Of a stretch of 34,908 nt of DNA, positions 8,060-15,738 are shown piece by piece. This DNA is from Paraburkholderia oxyphila NBRC 105797. Its GTDB lineage: Bacteria > Pseudomonadota > Gammaproteobacteria > Burkholderiales > Burkholderiaceae. The position numbers and the translations under genes were made by a program. A model generated the notes under the pieces. The model was not told the origin of the DNA, searched no databases, and saw only the letters and a list, made by a program, of their open reading frames with translations. The DNA is taken from positions 1 through 34,908 of the forward strand of contig NZ_BAYD01000091.1 of assembly GCF_000685075.1 (NCBI RefSeq), in the 5' to 3' direction. Position 1 is the stretch's first letter; the number at the start of each line of letters is the position of its first letter.

Positions 8060-8072
8060 GTTGCGGCGCAAC
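8060..8072. promoter_or_regulatory. Perfect 13-bp palindrome in the lrgA leader (possible operator)
   Basis: GTTGCG-G-CGCAAC is a perfect inverted repeat with a one-base centre. It directly abuts a TATACT sequence on the minus strand (8054-8059) that could be the lrgA -10. A protein bound here would touch RNA polymerase at the lrgAB promoter. The binding factor is unknown. Confidence 0.5.
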
Positions 8073-8101
8073 ATAAATAAAATGACTTAGATTTATCGAT
8101 T

Positions 8102-8120
8102 GCATTCCATAATGGAATGC
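8102..8120. promoter_or_regulatory. Perfect 19-bp palindrome before the LysR gene (possible operator)
   Basis: GCATTCCAT-A-ATGGAATGC is a perfect 9-1-9 inverted repeat ending 32 bases before the regulator start. The region just left of it also holds ATAAAT (8073-8078) and ATTTAT (8091-8096), a second dyad of the spacing seen at LysR boxes. Divergent LysR genes usually autoregulate from such sites. Confidence 0.6.
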
Positions 8121-8152
8121 GATGCCCTCACAGGCAGACAGGAGACACAACT

Positions 8153-9100
8153 GTGGAATTGCGCGCCCTTCGCTACTTCATCGAGGTGGTGCGGCAGCAG
8201 AGCTTCACCGCCGCCGCCGAACAGCTGCACGTGACCCAGCCCACCATCAGCAAGATGGTGAAGGCGCTCGAGGACGAGACCGGCACGCCGCTGCTGCTGC
8301 GCGACGCGCGCCAGATGGTGCTCACCGACGCCGGACGCATCGTCTATCAGCGCGGCCAGGACGTGCTCGCCGCGTACGCGCAGCTACAGGCCGAGCTCGC
8401 CGACCTGGACACGCTCGGGCGCGGCGAGCTCACGATCGGCATCCCGCCGATGGGCGGCTCGCTCTTCACGCCGGCCATCGCCGCGTTCCGCCAGCGCTAT
8501 CCGAAGATCGAGCTCAAGCTCTTCGAGCAGGGCTCGCGCGCGATCGAGGCCGCGCTCATCTCCGGCGAGCTCGAGCTGGGCGGCGTGCTGCTGCCCGTCG
8601 ATCCGGAGCAGATCGACGTGCTGCCGATCTCGCATGAGCTCCTGTGGCTGGTCGCGCCGCGCGGCTCGCGCTGGGACGGCGCGCCCAGCGTCCCGCTCGC
8701 CGATCTCGCCGGCGAGCCGTTCGTGTTCTACGGGGAGAGCCTCGCGCTGAACGACGTCGTGCTCGCCGCATGCCGCGCGGCGGGTTTCACGCCGCAGATC
8801 GTGGGCCGCAGCGGCCACTGGGACCTGATGGCGGCGCTCGTGCTCGCGGGTGTAGGCATTGCGCTGCTGCCCGCGCCGTATGTGCGCAGGCTCGACGCGG
8901 CGCGCTTCACCTGCCTGCCCGTCACCGATCCGCAAGTGCCGTGGGACATGGCCATCGGCTGGAAGCGCAACAGCTATCTTTCGCACGCCGCGCGCGCGTG
9001 GCTCGAGGTGGCGCGCGCGGAATACGGCAAGCCGTCCACCTTCCTCGACGACTTCGTGCGCCCGCCGGGCCTCGAAAAGCCGGCCGCCGACGCGCACTGA
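8153..9100 (+). CDS. LysR-family transcriptional regulator, divergent from lrgAB (CidR-like)
   Basis: The GTG at 8153 gives a 315-residue protein and has a GGAG site 6-7 bases upstream; an ATG at 8117 adds 12 non-conserved residues and lies within a palindrome. The N-terminus ELRALRYFIEVVRQQSFTAA, then AEQLHVTQPTISKMVKALED, is a textbook LysR winged helix-turn-helix. LTDAGRIVY and the linker helix follow, and a periplasmic-binding-like effector domain runs from about residue 90 to 290. Its divergent placement next to lrgAB parallels CidR, which senses overflow metabolites such as acetate and activates cid/lrg genes. The effector here is not known. A bidirectional terminator follows. Confidence 0.92.
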   Translation: MELRALRYFIEVVRQQSFTAAAEQLHVTQPTISKMVKALEDETGTPLLLRDARQMVLTDAGRIVYQRGQDVLAAYAQLQAELADLDTLGRGELTIGIPPMGGSLFTPAIAAFRQRYPKIELKLFEQGSRAIEAALISGELELGGVLLPVDPEQIDVLPISHELLWLVAPRGSRWDGAPSVPLADLAGEPFVFYGESLALNDVVLAACRAAGFTPQIVGRSGHWDLMAALVLAGVGIALLPAPYVRRLDAARFTCLPVTDPQVPWDMAIGWKRNSYLSHAARAWLEVARAEYGKPSTFLDDFVRPPGLEKPAADAH

Positions 9101-9140
9101 CGCATGGGCGCGCCTGCATCGCGCAGCGGTGCAAAGTAAA

Positions 9141-9184
9141 AGAGCCGTCCGGCTCACGCCGGACGGCTCTCTACGCGTTTTTTT
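9141..9184 (+). terminator. Bidirectional rho-independent terminator
   Basis: A perfect 13-bp stem (9141-9153 with 9158-9170) and a 4-base loop are followed, seven bases on, by seven T residues (9178-9184). A-rich DNA on the left side gives TTTTACTTT on the other strand. It sits between the convergent LysR and OmpA-like genes and can serve both. Confidence 0.85.
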
Positions 9185-9226
9185 AGGTGGTCTCTCTCGC
9201 GCTGCGCCGCGTAACGCTTTTTGCGC

Positions 9227-10963
9227 TTACTGCTGTGCTACGAACTCGATGCGCCGGTTGTGAAAGCGTCCGCCTTCGGTGTCGTTGCTCTCGACCGGCT
9301 TGGCGTCGCCGTAACCCTCGGCGCTGAGCGTGGACGCGCTCACGCCTTGCGCGACCAGGTAGGTGCGCACGGCTTGCGCGCGGCGCTTCGAAAGCGCGAG
9401 GTTGCTCGCCGCGTTGCCGACGTTATCCGAATAGCCCGCGATTTCGATCTTGACCGGCTTGCCTTCTTTCGCGCAGGCGTTGAGCACCTTGGCCGACTGG
9501 CGCAGGTCTTCGCCCGCCGAGGCCGGAATGCTCGTGCTGCCCGTCGCGAAGTTCACCACCTGCAGGTTGAACACCTTCACGATATCGGCGGAAGCGCACG
9601 AGGCCTCCGAGCCAAACAGGCCCTTGATGGCGTCACGGAACGATTGCGTGGCGTCGGCCACGGCCTGCTGCACGTTGAACACGCCAATATCGAAGCCCGA
9701 GCCGAACAGCGCCTTGAGCTTGTCGAGCCAGCCGAGCTGCGCGTTGGCCGCGGTGCCGCTCAGCTCGACGTGCGAGCCGTCGATCTTGACTTCGGCGCCG
9801 GGCAGCGCGAGCAGCGGCAACAGGCCGTCGAGGTGCGCGAGCCATGCAGCAGGCCTGGTTGCGGCGTCGACCGTCACGTTGGCGTCGAACTTGCCTGCGC
9901 CGAACTTCTTCGTGAGCGCGTCGAGGAGCTGGGCCTTTTCGGCCTCGGTGCCCACCGTGGCGGTGACCGTCGGCATGCCGGCCTTGTCGACCGTGAACGA
10001 GAGGTGCGAGTCCTGGGTCGGCGCCGGCGCGGCGGCGCTCGCTGCGGAAGCCGCTTCAGCGGTGGAGGCCGCCGCGGCCTCCGAGGCCTGCGAAGCCGGC
10101 AGCGCGATGGGCGCGTTCGCTTCCGATGCGGCTTGCGCCGCCGGTGCCACGGCCGAAGCGGCCGAAGCGGCGCTCGCCTGCGTGTCTTCGGCGGCGTCGT
10201 CGCGCTGGCATGAGCGCAGCGCGAAGAACGCGATGATCAGTGCGATGGCGGCCAGCAGCCACCACAGCCACGAGTGGCCGCGCTTCTCGGGCTCGATCGG
10301 CGGCGTTGCGGCGGTCTGCGGCGGCACGGCGGCGGGAATCGGGCGCACGGCCGGCTGCGGATGATCGAGATGCACCGAGACATCTTTCAGGCGCGTGAGA
10401 ATCGATCCCGCGAAGCTGGCCGCGGTGCCGAGGCCCACGGCCTGGGCGAGGCGGTCGGTGAGGCTCGCATTGACCGACGAAAGTTGATGGCCGAGCAGCG
10501 TAGGCAGTTGTCCGACCGCGCCCTGCGAACCCGTGAAGTGATGCTTCAGGATGCCCATGACCGCCGCGCCGACCACGCCGGTCAGCGAGAACGCCGTCGA
10601 CTGCGCCGCGCCGGTTTGTGCGGCCACCGCGTCGGCGAGTGCGCCGACGTTGACGCCCGCGGCCTTCTGGACCAGTTCGCGGCCCGCGGTTTCCAGCTGG
10701 CTCAGGCCCGAGGTGCTCGAGAGCATCTCAGGCAGTTGCTTGCCGATCAGCGCGTTGACGTCCGGCGACATGATGGCGGAGAACAGGCCGCGTGCGCCTT
10801 CGGGCGTGCTGCCGCGATGCATGATGGCGGCGACGATGGCCGGAGCCGCTGCGCTCGTGACCTTGCGGGTGAGGTCGGGTGTGAGGCCGAAGCGGCCGGC
10901 GAGCGTACGCACGACGTCGTCGCTCAGGACCGTTTCCAGCAATTGAAAGACATTGATGCTCAT
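9227..10963 (-). CDS. DUF937 - transmembrane - OmpA-domain envelope protein
   Basis: The 578-residue protein starts MSINVFQLLETVLSDDVVRT, with a GGAGGAA site 8 bases upstream. Residues 1-175 form an alanine/glycine-rich helical DUF937 domain. One membrane segment (about 230-250, WLWWLLAAIALIIAFFAL) follows, then a 65-residue Ala/Ser/Pro linker. Residues 320-430 hold two BON/OOP-like units, and the C-terminus (462-578) is an OmpA-type peptidoglycan-binding domain (FATGSTSIPASAGEDL, IAGYSDNVGNAASNLALSKRRAQ, GRFHNRRIEFV). A protein anchored in the inner membrane that holds peptidoglycan in the periplasm fits. The DUF937 part would lie in the cytoplasm; its role is unknown. The gene is apparently single, with terminators or promoters on both sides. 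Confidence 0.85.
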   Translation of the reverse strand: MSINVFQLLETVLSDDVVRTLAGRFGLTPDLTRKVTSAAAPAIVAAIMHRGSTPEGARGLFSAIMSPDVNALIGKQLPEMLSSTSGLSQLETAGRELVQKAAGVNVGALADAVAAQTGAAQSTAFSLTGVVGAAVMGILKHHFTGSQGAVGQLPTLLGHQLSSVNASLTDRLAQAVGLGTAASFAGSILTRLKDVSVHLDHPQPAVRPIPAAVPPQTAATPPIEPEKRGHSWLWWLLAAIALIIAFFALRSCQRDDAAEDTQASAASAASAVAPAAQAASEANAPIALPASQASEAAAASTAEAASAASAAAPAPTQDSHLSFTVDKAGMPTVTATVGTEAEKAQLLDALTKKFGAGKFDANVTVDAATRPAAWLAHLDGLLPLLALPGAEVKIDGSHVELSGTAANAQLGWLDKLKALFGSGFDIGVFNVQQAVADATQSFRDAIKGLFGSEASCASADIVKVFNLQVVNFATGSTSIPASAGEDLRQSAKVLNACAKEGKPVKIEIAGYSDNVGNAASNLALSKRRAQAVRTYLVAQGVSASTLSAEGYGDAKPVESNDTEGGRFHNRRIEFVAQQ

Positions 10964-11018
10964 CGAGCGGTTCCTCCAGTTCGCGGACGCGCCAACTGAC
11001 ACGCCCAGATGCCGCGCG

Positions 11019-11024
11019 ATTATA
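11019..11024 (-). promoter_or_regulatory. Probable -10 box of the DUF937-OmpA gene
   Basis: The minus strand reads TATAAT, a perfect sigma-70 -10, 56 bases before the ATG at 10963. The hexamer 17 bases upstream is weak. The surrounding DNA is otherwise GC-rich, which makes the match less likely to be chance. Confidence 0.45.
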
Positions 11025-11120
11025 GGGAGTCCGAAATCTCGAAAATGCGCCTGGCGCATGTGCCGCACACTCTTTGACGAAAAGCCATCGATTGGCCTTT
11101 TCTTCTTCAATGCAATGTCA

Positions 11121-11145
11121 AAACGAGGCGCGCTGCGCCTCGTTT
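11121..11145 (-). terminator. Rho-independent terminator after the GMC dehydrogenase
   Basis: A perfect 11-bp stem (11121-11131 with 11135-11145) closes a 3-base loop. On the minus strand it ends in TTTT. It lies 52 bases past the stop of the GMC gene. Confidence 0.75.
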
Positions 11146-11197
11146 CGATGTTTCGCGCAAGAGAGTGTCAGCTTGTACGGGAACAGGAGGATCTGCG

Positions 11198-12841
11198 TCA
11201 GGCGATGACGGTTGCCCCGTACGTCGCGTTGCCGGCGCGCCGGCTCGCGGCGATGAAATCGGCTGCGCGCTCGCCGATCATCACCGTCGGCGCGTTGGTG
11301 TTGCCGCCGATCAGCGTCGGCATGACCGAGGCATCGGCGATACGCAGGTTCGTCACGCCGCGCACGCGCAGTTGCGGATCGACGACCGAGTGCGCGTCGC
11401 CGCCCATGCGGCAGGTCGCGACGGGGTGATAGATCGTGTCCGCGTGCGCCGCGATGGCCGCGCGCAGTTCGGCCTCGCTCTGGTCCGCATGCGTGTAGAG
11501 CTCGCGGCCGCCCATCTGCGCGAGCGCGGGCGCATCGAGAATGCGCCGCGCGAGGCGTGCGCCTTCTACCAGCAGATCGAGATCGCGCGCATCGGAGAAG
11601 AATTGTGGATCGATCACGGGCGCGACGCGCGCATCGGCGCTCGCGAGCGTGACCGTGCCGCGGCTCGCCGGGCGCAGCACGCAGACGTGCAGCGAGTAGC
11701 CGTGGCCCCAGTGCAGGCGGCGGCTATGGTCGTCGACGAGCGCCGTGCAAAAGTGCAATTGCAGATCGGGGCGGTCGAGCCCCGGGCGGCTCTTCAGGAA
11801 GCCGCCCGCTTCCGCCACGTTGCTCGTGAACATGCCGCGCCGGGTCCGCAGATAGCGCACGAGGCCGGACACCATCTTCGCGCCGCCGCGCAGCGAGTAG
11901 CCCACGGCCTCGCTCGAATGCACGCGCTTGTTGAACGTGAAGTCGATATGGTCGATCAGGTTGCGGCCCACCTCGGGCGCGTCGTGGCGCAGCGCGATGC
12001 CGTGCGCGCGCAGTTGCGCGGCGGGGCCGATGCCCGAGCACATCAGGAGCTGCGGCGAATTGAACGCGCCCGCCGCGAGGATCACCTCGGCGCGCGCTTC
12101 GAGCGTTTCGGTGCGCCCGCCGCGCGCCACCTCGACGCCGGAAGCGCGCGCGCCGTCGAAGGTCACGCGCAGCACCGTCGCATCGGCGATCAGATGGAGA
12201 TTCGTGCGCGGCTGGCCTGGCCACGGGTCATAGAGATAGGCGCGCGCCACGGTGCAGCGCTCGCCGCCGCGCTGCGTCACCTGATAGAAACCCACGCCTT
12301 CCTGCCCGGCGCCGTTGAAGTCGTCGGTGAGGGGGAAGCCGGCCTCGTGCGCGGCCTGCACGAAACGTTGAGCCACCGGGTTGCGCTCGCACAGATCGGA
12401 GACCCCGAGCGGACCGCCCGCGCCGTGCCACGCGCTGGCGCCGCGCGAATTGTCCTCGGCGCGCAGGAAATACGGCAGCACGTCGCCCCAGGCCCAGCCC
12501 GCGCAGCCCAGTTGCGCCCACTCGTCGTAATCGAGCGGATGGCCGCGCGTATAGATCATCGCGTTGATGGCGCTCGAGCCGCCGAAGCCGCGCCCGCGCG
12601 GCTGATACCCGCGGCGGCCCGCGAGACCCGGCTGGGGCACCGTCTCGTAGGCGTAGTTGTTCTTCGTGCGCCGCGGCACGAGCGCCGCGACGCCCAACGG
12701 CATATTGACGAACAGATTGCGCGCGGTGTGCGGCCCCGCTTCAATGAGCGCGATGCTCGCCTCGGGACAGCGCTCGGCCAGCCGCCCGGCGAGCGATGCG
12801 CCGCCCGAGCCGCCGCCTACGATGACGTAGTCGTATTGCAT
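11198..12841 (-). CDS. GMC-family FAD-dependent oxidoreductase (choline/alcohol dehydrogenase-like)
   Basis: This 547-residue flavoenzyme opens with the ADP-binding motif YDYVIVGGGSGGASLAGRL. It has GMC signature 1 (GRGFGGSSAINAMIYTRGHP, about residue 80) and signature 2 (ILAAGAFNSPQLLMCSGIGP, about 255). The C-terminal active-site region contains HPVATCRMG and later NTNAPTVMIGERAADFI, with the catalytic His and the His/Asn pair. Such enzymes oxidise alcohols or choline to aldehydes, feeding electrons to quinones. The substrate is not determined; an aldehyde dehydrogenase remnant and an acyl-CoA dehydrogenase on the other side suggest an alcohol to acid to acyl-CoA route. GGGAGGAGG lies ahead of the ATG at 12841, which fixes the start. 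Confidence 0.93.
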   Translation of the reverse strand: MQYDYVIVGGGSGGASLAGRLAERCPEASIALIEAGPHTARNLFVNMPLGVAALVPRRTKNNYAYETVPQPGLAGRRGYQPRGRGFGGSSAINAMIYTRGHPLDYDEWAQLGCAGWAWGDVLPYFLRAEDNSRGASAWHGAGGPLGVSDLCERNPVAQRFVQAAHEAGFPLTDDFNGAGQEGVGFYQVTQRGGERCTVARAYLYDPWPGQPRTNLHLIADATVLRVTFDGARASGVEVARGGRTETLEARAEVILAAGAFNSPQLLMCSGIGPAAQLRAHGIALRHDAPEVGRNLIDHIDFTFNKRVHSSEAVGYSLRGGAKMVSGLVRYLRTRRGMFTSNVAEAGGFLKSRPGLDRPDLQLHFCTALVDDHSRRLHWGHGYSLHVCVLRPASRGTVTLASADARVAPVIDPQFFSDARDLDLLVEGARLARRILDAPALAQMGGRELYTHADQSEAELRAAIAAHADTIYHPVATCRMGGDAHSVVDPQLRVRGVTNLRIADASVMPTLIGGNTNAPTVMIGERAADFIAASRRAGNATYGATVIA

Positions 12842-13191
12842 GCCTCCTCCCTTTGTCGGCGGGCGTCCGTGCTTCAACACGGATGCCGGTCCCATGCACG
12901 GGGCGTTGCATGCCAAACGCGCTTGAGGCACGCTAGATGCACGCTCGTTCGATTTCGCTTTTTCGCGCATTGTAGGAAGCGGCCGAGGTTGAGGTCAGCT
13001 TTTATGTCAGAGCCTTTCCTCTAATCCTCGGGTGACGTAGGCGACAGCCAGGCGGCTAGCATGAAAGGCTGTTCAGCCGCGCGCGCTGAAAGATTCCAGC
13101 AAGCAGCACAGGGGGCGCTGGAGCGCGCATGGACCGCAAATCGGCCTTGTTTGGCTGCGCGCGCTCGCGCGCCACCGATGGAGACACGCAG
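12842..13191. other. Divergent intergenic region between GMC and AidB-like genes
   Basis: Both promoters should lie in these 350 bases. The part around 12935-13000 is AT-richer than the rest (GATTTCGCTTTTTCGCGCATT and neighbours) and is the likeliest promoter area, but I find no -35/-10 pair or palindrome worth naming. In-frame codons upstream of both genes here show no conserved sequence. Confidence 0.4.
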
Positions 13192-15030
13192 ATGGACTCG
13201 ACGGACCCCAGCGGCAAGATGGACACCACGCAGACGTTGAGCGCAGAGGCGTCGGGCGTCGCTACGCCGGGCGTCGCCACGCCGGGCGTCGCTACGCCGG
13301 CCCATCGCCCCGGCACCACCCACGAAGTGACGAATCAGGCGCCGCCGCTCGCCGATTACAACCTTTTCACGACCGATTGCGCGCTGGGCGAAGCGCTCGC
13401 GCGCGCGGGCGCCGGCTGGCATCGCGAGGCGCTCGTGCGCCACGGCGCAACGCTGGGCGCGGCGTCCACGCTCGCGCTGGCCGATCTCGCCAACCGCCAC
13501 TCGCCCGAGCTGCATACGCACAGCCCGCGCGGCGAGCGCATCGACGCGCTCGAATTCCATCCCGCCTGGCACGAGTTGCTCGCGCTGCTGCGCGCCGAAG
13601 GCCTGCATGCGCTGCCGTTCTCGGAGCCGCGTGAGGGCGCGATGGCCGCGCGCTGCGCCGGCTATTTCCTGCACGCGCAGCTCGAATCGGGGTCGCTCTG
13701 CCCGTTGACCATGACGTTCGCGAGCATCCCGGTGCTGCAGCGCGAGCCCGCCCTCTTCGACACGCTGCGCGAGCGCCTCTACACGCGCGAGCACGACGCG
13801 CGCGACGTGCCGCTCGCCGGCAAGCGCTCGATGATGATCGGCATGGGCATGACCGAAAAGCAGGGCGGCTCGGACGTGCGCAGCAACCGCACGCAGGCGC
13901 GCCCGGCCGGCATTGCCAGCGGACGCGGCGCCGAGTATCTGCTCACCGGCCACAAGTGGTTCTTCTCCGCGCCGCAGTGCGACGCGCATCTGGTGCTCGC
14001 GCGCACCACGGAGCATGACAGCCTGTCGTGTTTCTTCGTGCCGCGCTTCAAGCCGGACGGCACAAAAAACGCGGTCCACGTGCAGCGCCTGAAGGACAAG
14101 CTCGGCAACCGCTCGAACGCGAGCAGCGAGGTGGAATTCTTCGACGCGTACGGCGTGATGATCGGCGACGAGGGGCGCGGGGTGGCGACCATCATCGAAA
14201 TGGCGAACTTCACGCGGCTCGACTGCGTGATCGGCAGCGCGGCGCTCATGCGTGCCGCGCTGGTGCAGGCCATCCACCACGCGCGGCACCGCAGCGCGTT
14301 CGGCCGCGCGCTCGCCGATCAACCGCTGATGCAGAACGTGCTCGCCGATCTCGCGCTCGAATCCGAGGCCGCCACGGTGCTGTTCATGCGGCTCGCGCAG
14401 GCGTTCGAAGAAAGCGCGAGCGCGAATGACGCGAATGCAGCCGGAACCGCCGCACAAGAGAGCGAGCGCTCACTCGTGGCCCGCGCCTGGCGGCGCATCG
14501 TCACGCCGGCCGCGAAGTTCTGGGTCTGCAAGCGCACCCTCGCCTTTACCGGCGAAGCGATGGAGGTCTGGGGCGGCAACGGCTACGTCGAGGAAGGACC
14601 GATGGCGCGCTTCTACCGCGAGGCGCCCGTCAATTCGATCTGGGAAGGCTCGGGCAACGTGATGTGCCTCGACGTGCTGCGCGCGCTCGAGCGCGACGCC
14701 GATGCCGCGCAGATGCTCTTTCTTGCGTGGCGGCGCGAGGCGGCGGGGCATGCGGCGCTCTCGGCGGCGCTCGACCGGCTCTCGGCGCTGCTCAATGGCG
14801 CGCCCGGCACGCGCGAGGCCAGCGCGCGGCATATCGTCCAGCAGATCGTGCTGGTCGCGCAGGGGATGCTGCTGCGCGCGGGGCCGCCCGAGGTGGCCGA
14901 GGCGTTCATCGCCACGCGCCTCGACGAGCATGACGCCGACTGTGGGCGCGTGTTCGGCACGCTGCCCGCCCGCTTCGATCACGCGGCGCTGATCGCGCGG
15001 GCGCTACCGCCCGATTACCTCGCGGCGTGA
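13192..15030 (+). CDS. AidB/isovaleryl-CoA-dehydrogenase-type acyl-CoA dehydrogenase
   Basis: The protein is 612 residues from the ATG at 13192, which has GGAG 8 bases upstream; an earlier in-frame ATG at 13129 lacks such a site. After a non-conserved head of about 43 residues, THEVTNQAPPLADYNLF begins the family fold. GMTEKQGGSDVRSN is the AidB signature. LTGHKWFFSAPQCDAHLVLA, SFFVPRF-type segments, EGRGVATIIEM and GNGYVEEGPMARFYREAPVNSIWEGSGNV cover the FAD and active-site regions. E. coli AidB binds DNA and FAD and is induced by alkylation; related proteins oxidise branched acyl-CoAs. Which applies here cannot be decided. The head contains three VATPG repeats. An aldehyde dehydrogenase remnant follows directly. 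Confidence 0.9.
   Translation: MDSTDPSGKMDTTQTLSAEASGVATPGVATPGVATPAHRPGTTHEVTNQAPPLADYNLFTTDCALGEALARAGAGWHREALVRHGATLGAASTLALADLANRHSPELHTHSPRGERIDALEFHPAWHELLALLRAEGLHALPFSEPREGAMAARCAGYFLHAQLESGSLCPLTMTFASIPVLQREPALFDTLRERLYTREHDARDVPLAGKRSMMIGMGMTEKQGGSDVRSNRTQARPAGIASGRGAEYLLTGHKWFFSAPQCDAHLVLARTTEHDSLSCFFVPRFKPDGTKNAVHVQRLKDKLGNRSNASSEVEFFDAYGVMIGDEGRGVATIIEMANFTRLDCVIGSAALMRAALVQAIHHARHRSAFGRALADQPLMQNVLADLALESEAATVLFMRLAQAFEESASANDANAAGTAAQESERSLVARAWRRIVTPAAKFWVCKRTLAFTGEAMEVWGGNGYVEEGPMARFYREAPVNSIWEGSGNVMCLDVLRALERDADAAQMLFLAWRREAAGHAALSAALDRLSALLNGAPGTREASARHIVQQIVLVAQGMLLRAGPPEVAEAFIATRLDEHDADCGRVFGTLPARFDHAALIARALPPDYLAA
13254..13298 (+). repeat. Three 15-bp tandem repeats in the AidB-like 5' end
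   Basis: The unit GGGCGTCGCTACGCC occurs three times in a row (13254-13268, 13269-13283, 13284-13298) with one T/C difference in the middle copy. It encodes GVATP in frame in the non-conserved head of the acyl-CoA dehydrogenase. Unit number could vary between strains without shifting the frame. Confidence 0.95.
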
Positions 15031-15049
15031 GCGGCAACGCCTTGCGGCA

Positions 15050-15307
15050 CAAACGCGCGTCACGCGCGAGACCGTGGCGGGCGGCATGTCGGTGAACGAG
15101 ACGCTCATGCACATCGCGGCCGAGGGACTGCCGTTCGGCGGCGTGGGCGCGAGCGGCATGGGCGCGTATCACGGCTATGAGGGCTTCGCCACGTTTTCGC
15201 GGATGAAGCCCGTGTTCACGCAGGCTCGCTTCAATGCTCGCGGCCTGATCGCGCCGCCCTACGGCAAGCTGTTCAAGCTGCTGATTCGCGTGATGCTGAA
15301 GTTCTAG
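15050..15307 (+). pseudogene. 3' remnant of a coniferyl-aldehyde-dehydrogenase-like gene
   Basis: The frame ending at 15307 reads RVTRETVAGGMSVNETLMH, then LPFGGVGASGMGAYHGYEGF, TFSRMKPVF and ARGLIAPPYGKLFKLL. This is the C-terminal end of a class-3-like (coniferyl/fatty) aldehyde dehydrogenase: the NxT..H segment, the PFGGVGxSGMGxYHG motif and the membrane-proximal tail. Only about 80 of the usual 470 residues remain; the catalytic Cys and the NAD-binding part are missing. It starts abruptly just after the acyl-CoA dehydrogenase stop, in a different frame from that gene, which points to a deletion. A GTG at 15074 could in principle start a 78-residue peptide, but no ribosome binding site is evident. 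Confidence 0.85.
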
Positions 15308-15339
15308 CGGCTCGAACGCCGCGAACGCGGCGGCCCGGA

Positions 15340-15738
15340 CTAGCGCGGCAGCGCGGGCCAACGCAACGGGTTGCCCGTCAGCGCCTTGGCGTCCGGCAGA
15401 CGCGACTGCGCCGCCGCGGCTTGCGCGTCTCGCGCAGCAGCGGCCGCTTGTGCCTGCCTGGCCTCGCTTTCCGCCGTTTCGAGTCCGTGCAGCCATGCGA
15501 GCAGCTCGGCCACGGCCTGGTAGAGCTGCGGCGGGACCTGCGAATCCAGATCCACCTGCATCAGCAGCGAGACCATCTCCGGCGCTTCGTGCACGTAGAG
15601 GCCCGCTTCCTTTGCTCGCTGCACGATCATCTCGGCGACGAGCCCATAGCCCTTCGCGACCACGCGCGGCGCGCCGTCCCGCGCGACGGGGTCGTCATAA
15701 GCAAGCGCGGCGGCGCTCCGGCGTTGCGTGCGGCTCAT
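15340..15738 (-). CDS. FlhB C-terminal-domain-like protein (FhlB type)
   Basis: This 132-residue protein matches only the cytoplasmic domain of FlhB/YscU: VARDGAPRVVAKGYGLVAEMI, QRAKEAGLYVHEAPEMVSLL, and QVPPQLYQAVAELLAWLHGL. In FlhB this domain switches export from rod-hook to filament substrates after self-cleavage at NPTH. The NPTH site and the four membrane helices are absent here, so it is a free-standing paralogue. A Gln/Ala-rich tail of about 40 residues follows. Its ATG overlaps the stop of the upstream FliK-like gene by an ATGA, so the two are co-translated, mirroring the physical FliK-FlhB partnership. The function is inferred from the family. Confidence 0.87.
   Translation of the reverse strand: MSRTQRRSAAALAYDDPVARDGAPRVVAKGYGLVAEMIVQRAKEAGLYVHEAPEMVSLLMQVDLDSQVPPQLYQAVAELLAWLHGLETAESEARQAQAAAAARDAQAAAAQSRLPDAKALTGNPLRWPALPR

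Noticed and set aside
13021..14457. 478-residue minus-strand frame across the acyl-CoA dehydrogenase
   Set aside because: Antisense shadow; the plus strand carries an unmistakable AidB-type enzyme.
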